From NCBI GenBank assembly GCA_036365515.1, contig CM070874.1, positions 94,657,442 through 94,721,441 on the forward strand: DNA of 64,000 bases, in the 5' to 3' direction. Within the stretch, counting starts at the first letter, position 1; each line of letters begins with the position of its first letter. The notes beneath the pieces were generated by a model. The model ran no database searches. It had not been told where the DNA came from and was given only the letters and a program-made list of their open reading frames with translations. This document shows, in pieces, positions 60,901 to 64,000 of this stretch. A program made the position numbers and the translations under genes. This stretch comes from Torymus aiolomorphi. Lineage: Eukaryota > Arthropoda > Insecta > Hymenoptera > Torymidae.

Positions 60901-62689
60901 ATAATTGAATATAATGTTATACAGAGCCTGAAAATGCAGTCGAAATTTAAGTAAAAAGTTTTTTATTCGATCGATGTATCTATTATTACATTTTAATTAA
61001 AATTTGTTGTCAGAGTACCCACCGCGTCTTTGTTTTTCATCACAGCGTCGTTCTCTTACAATAACTGTATAATCAGTATTATATTTTATTAAAAACAGTC
61101 GATGCAGAGGGACAATGCAAAAATCTGCAGCACAGGGAACAAATCGTAAAAAGTAATTGCAAGGCGTTAGCAGTGTAGCGGCCAAATCCAGGAGGAGGCG
61201 GTAAAAGAAAGTTTCGGAACCTCCGGTGGCGCACGCGAACTTTAAGTGGTAGCAGAATTGTTTTTCCTCCTGCTTCCCCTCGCGAGTGCCGACGATCGAC
61301 CGTTAGCAAATCACTTTCTTGCGGCGCTCCGCAAATTAAGAAAAAGAGCGATGCGCGTAATACCAATTCATTCGATTGCCGAGCTTCTCCCTCTCTCTCC
61401 CCTCTTCGTTGAATTTCATTCCAAGGCCGTAAAAGAAAATAGAGGAGAACAGAGGCAGCAAGTTTGAAGTGAAAGAAAGCGTGCCGAGAGAGAAAGGCAG
61501 AGCCAGAGAACAGTTGGCAAGAGAGAGAGCGAGAAGCGAGTTTCTTGATCCGCAGCTTTTAACTTCCCGGAAATCACTTTCCTCCATTATTTCCCGACGC
61601 TTTTTCCTAGGCTTCGTGCGCAGAGTCACGTCACGATATATTCCGACTTTGCCACGTTCGCTCTTTGCGCGAAGGAGTGGCAGAGACAGAGAGAAAGAGA
61701 GAGGGAGAGACTAGGAGAGCTTTGTCGAGTAACTATCGTTTGAGTGATTTTTACGAGGAGCCTGTGCGCCTTTCATTTGCCGCAAGTGCGGTGAAAGTGC
61801 TTCGATTGAATTAAGCGACTTTTCTCGGCGTGAAAAAAAAGAGAAGACATCACGCTGTGTCTAGTAGAAATAGTAATAATAAGTAAAGTATTTTTTCTTG
61901 ATGCCCTGGTGGAAAGTACATCGTTTCGCCATCGTTTTCGATAGCGAAAGAAAGACATTTAACCATTACTAGGGCTTTCGCCACTGACAGCAGCTTTCGC
62001 CACACATGCTTGTGAGCTGGTAACTAGGCAACTGCAGATTTTACTAATAGATTGTTTTAGAGGGTTTGTCAACATATTCAAAGTCATTAACCTATATGTA
62101 CAACAAAAACAATCACTTATGATCATCAATCAACAAGCGATTTATATTGCTTTAATTTGTGAAATGGATAAAAGATTGTTCATTAATAATGGATTGTTCT
62201 CATCCGACGAATCTGAAGATGAGGAAGAAGTGTGTAGAAAATTCGACGATAAAGCAAGTACTATAATTCAGACAGAAACGTTGCCACTGCTGAACAGAAA
62301 CGTGCACACAATCTGCTATTGAATATGAAAACCGCATGTTTAATAATTGTACATTTAACAATTACACGTTCAATAACTGCTCGTTTATGTTTTCAAAATC
62401 TCCTAATAATTAATAAAAATATTTTACATGTTCTCTAATTGATTTCATTTATTAAAATTATGCACGTGATGTTTTCGATGCCCGCCACCCCGACCAGCAG
62501 CAGCACTCGCTGCGCTCGTGCCGCAAATGTCGGGGCGGGCATCAAACTCAACGCGCTCGAACTTCGATGAAATGAAAGACTCCTAAGAGTCGGAGCAGAA
62601 AAAGTGAGAATTAGTCGTGTTACATGCGACAAGCTGAATGCATGCTATTACGGCGTTATCATTGTCGGTGGCAAAATATATATCGGCGA
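57939..62689. other. Unassigned intergenic DNA
   Basis: No supported gene. CpG-rich blocks lie at 59600-59680, 60220-60660 and 61180-61720. A frame at 62119-62322 ends in an acidic SSDESEDEEE-containing stretch but has no known family. A CCCTGGTGGAAAG sequence at 61904 resembles the ends of the 30-32 kb transposons. A GC-rich palindrome (GCCCGCC...GGGCGGGC type) lies at 62479-62543. Confidence 0.45.
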
Positions 62690-63100
62690 GACTACACTGA
62701 GAAAAAAATTTCTTAGAATCAAAGCAAATTTCTTTGAATCAAAGAAATCGTGTCATTGCGGGCAATCGGTCAAATATTTCTTTGAATGAATGACAATATT
62801 TCTTTAAATGAAAATAATATTTCTTTATTTAAATAATATATTGCGTTAACTTGACATTATATGCCTTACATTGAAAGAAGTGTTTCTTTATGACAAGAAA
62901 CTGTCTTTTTCAATAGAAGAAATATTTTTTTATTTTAAAGTTCCCGTGATTAAAACAAAAAAATATTTCATTGAATCAACATTATATTTCTTACAATAGA
63001 GACTCCGATTTCATGGTTTGAAGAAAATTTCTTTCATTTAAAGTAAATTTCCTTCATTTAAAGAAAATTTCTTTCATTTAAAGAAATATTTCATTCATTC
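62690..63100. repeat. AT-rich ~20 bp repeats (AAATTTCTTTCATTTAAAG type)
   Basis: Repeated variants of AATTTCTTTGAATCAAAG and AATTTCTTTCATTTAAAG, almost exact at 63028-63090. The block starts CACTGAGAAAAAAATTTCTT. Probably a MITE-type element; ends not defined. Confidence 0.65.
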
Positions 63101-63359
63101 ATTGATAGCTGAGTAGCTGAGGCAGCACGCTCGAGAGAGAGAGAGCGCGACGACGAAGTCGCGCGTTGTAACGGAGCGAAAAGGCGCGGCTGCTGCTGAA
63201 AGCAGCCGACGGCGAGCAACAGCACGGAGCTGACGGGCGGCTAATCGTCGAGGGTTGGCACGAGTAAGTGCTCGCGCCTGTCAATTGCTGCGCCGTTCAT
63301 CGGCAAGTCCGCGTTGAGATATAGCGCACCGAAGACAGCTTTTAGCCCGTTACAATTAT

Positions 63360-63722
63360 TATAATTTATTTGTGAGTTATGAACTTTTTAAAAAACACGT
63401 TTTTGTTAATAACAAAACAACCGTGATAGCTATTTGTTTTATTATAAAATATAGATATTTTACTTCTATTTCAAATGATAACTTTATTTATCAGCTCAAA
63501 ATTTATATAAATTTGATATAAATAAATAATAAATAAATAAATAAATTTAAAAATAAAAATTTTTAATATTCATAAATAAATTTAATTATAATTATGCAAT
63601 AAATTTTTTAAAAAATTATAAATTTTGTTATAAAAATTAATTAAAGGAATCAACAAATTACGGTTGAGGAAGCTACGGGCCAATGAATTGGCAGCGGTTT
63701 TTTTATAGTTTTTATTTAAGTG
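63360..63722 (-). repeat. Partial copy of the repeat seen at 4948-6810
   Basis: The edge at 63680-63703 is the complement of ACCGCTGCCAATTCATTGG and continues inverted into similarity with 4948-5030. The part at 63415-63480 is direct-oriented similarity to 6725-6810. Between them is AT-rich TAAA-repeat DNA. Confidence 0.6.
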
Positions 63723-63771
63723 AATTGGACTTACCCTTCTGTTTCTGCAGTACAGATACAGAATATTATCA

Positions 63772-63951
<180 letters not shown>

Positions 63952-64000
63952 ATTACGTATATTAACGCTCACTAAAATTTGCATTACAGTCAATTTAAAA

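Overview
The window looks like repeat-rich nuclear DNA of an arthropod, most likely a hymenopteran insect such as a parasitoid wasp. This is inference: the Polinton (Maverick) proteins, the LINE reverse transcriptase, a short GT-AG intron, long dinucleotide microsatellites and several terminal-inverted-repeat (TIR) elements all fit, but no host gene was recognised that would fix the species. Almost everything recognisable belongs to mobile DNA.

Region 1 (1-2493) is mostly unassigned sequence with a TTAA-flanked 361 bp MITE (124-484) and one copy of a 129 bp repeat.

Region 2 (2512-22939) is a large decayed Polinton/adintovirus-like element bounded by ~447 bp inverted arms. Left to right it has two small minus-strand genes, a stray integrase chromodomain, a LINE endonuclease scrap, AT-rich repeat DNA, a protein-primed family B DNA polymerase with several breaks and a probable 80-nt intron (7948-11754), microsatellites, an inserted 5'-truncated LINE (12604-15260), then a compact minus-strand block: ATPase, DUF8207-like protein, a 65-codon gene, a fibre-like protein and a broken integrase. 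Divergent from this block, on the plus strand, lie a phospholipase A2-domain minor capsid gene and a chimera of a protease N-terminus with the major capsid protein. The ATPase, PLA2 and fibre-like genes are open while polymerase and integrase are broken, so the element cannot mobilise itself as it stands. Three promoters seem to share a TATA box followed ~30-35 nt later by a GTGCAAC-like start.

Region 3 (22940-44645) is largely unassigned, with GC-rich and AT-rich tracts, a palindromic MITE near 25.5 kb, a nested CCCTGGTAGAAA-ended transposon with a transposase-like N-terminal ORF (30277-32153), a 511 bp fold-back MITE (32913-33423) and a 223 bp MITE.

Region 4 (44646-57936) is bounded by ~530 bp inverted arms with TA on both sides. 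The arms have the same ends as the 511 bp fold-back MITE. It holds a broken transposase-like gene next to the right arm and a series of nested repeats: triloop palindromes, a 1.7 kb fold-back interrupted by an insert with a hammerhead-like motif, ~174 bp satellite units, a second 223 bp MITE and, most unusual, about ten units of a paired-hairpin array (53075-55190) with compensatory base changes.

Region 5 (57937-64000) is mostly unassigned, ending in a 20-21 bp repeat tract, a partial copy of a repeat seen near 5-7 kb, and a CA microsatellite.
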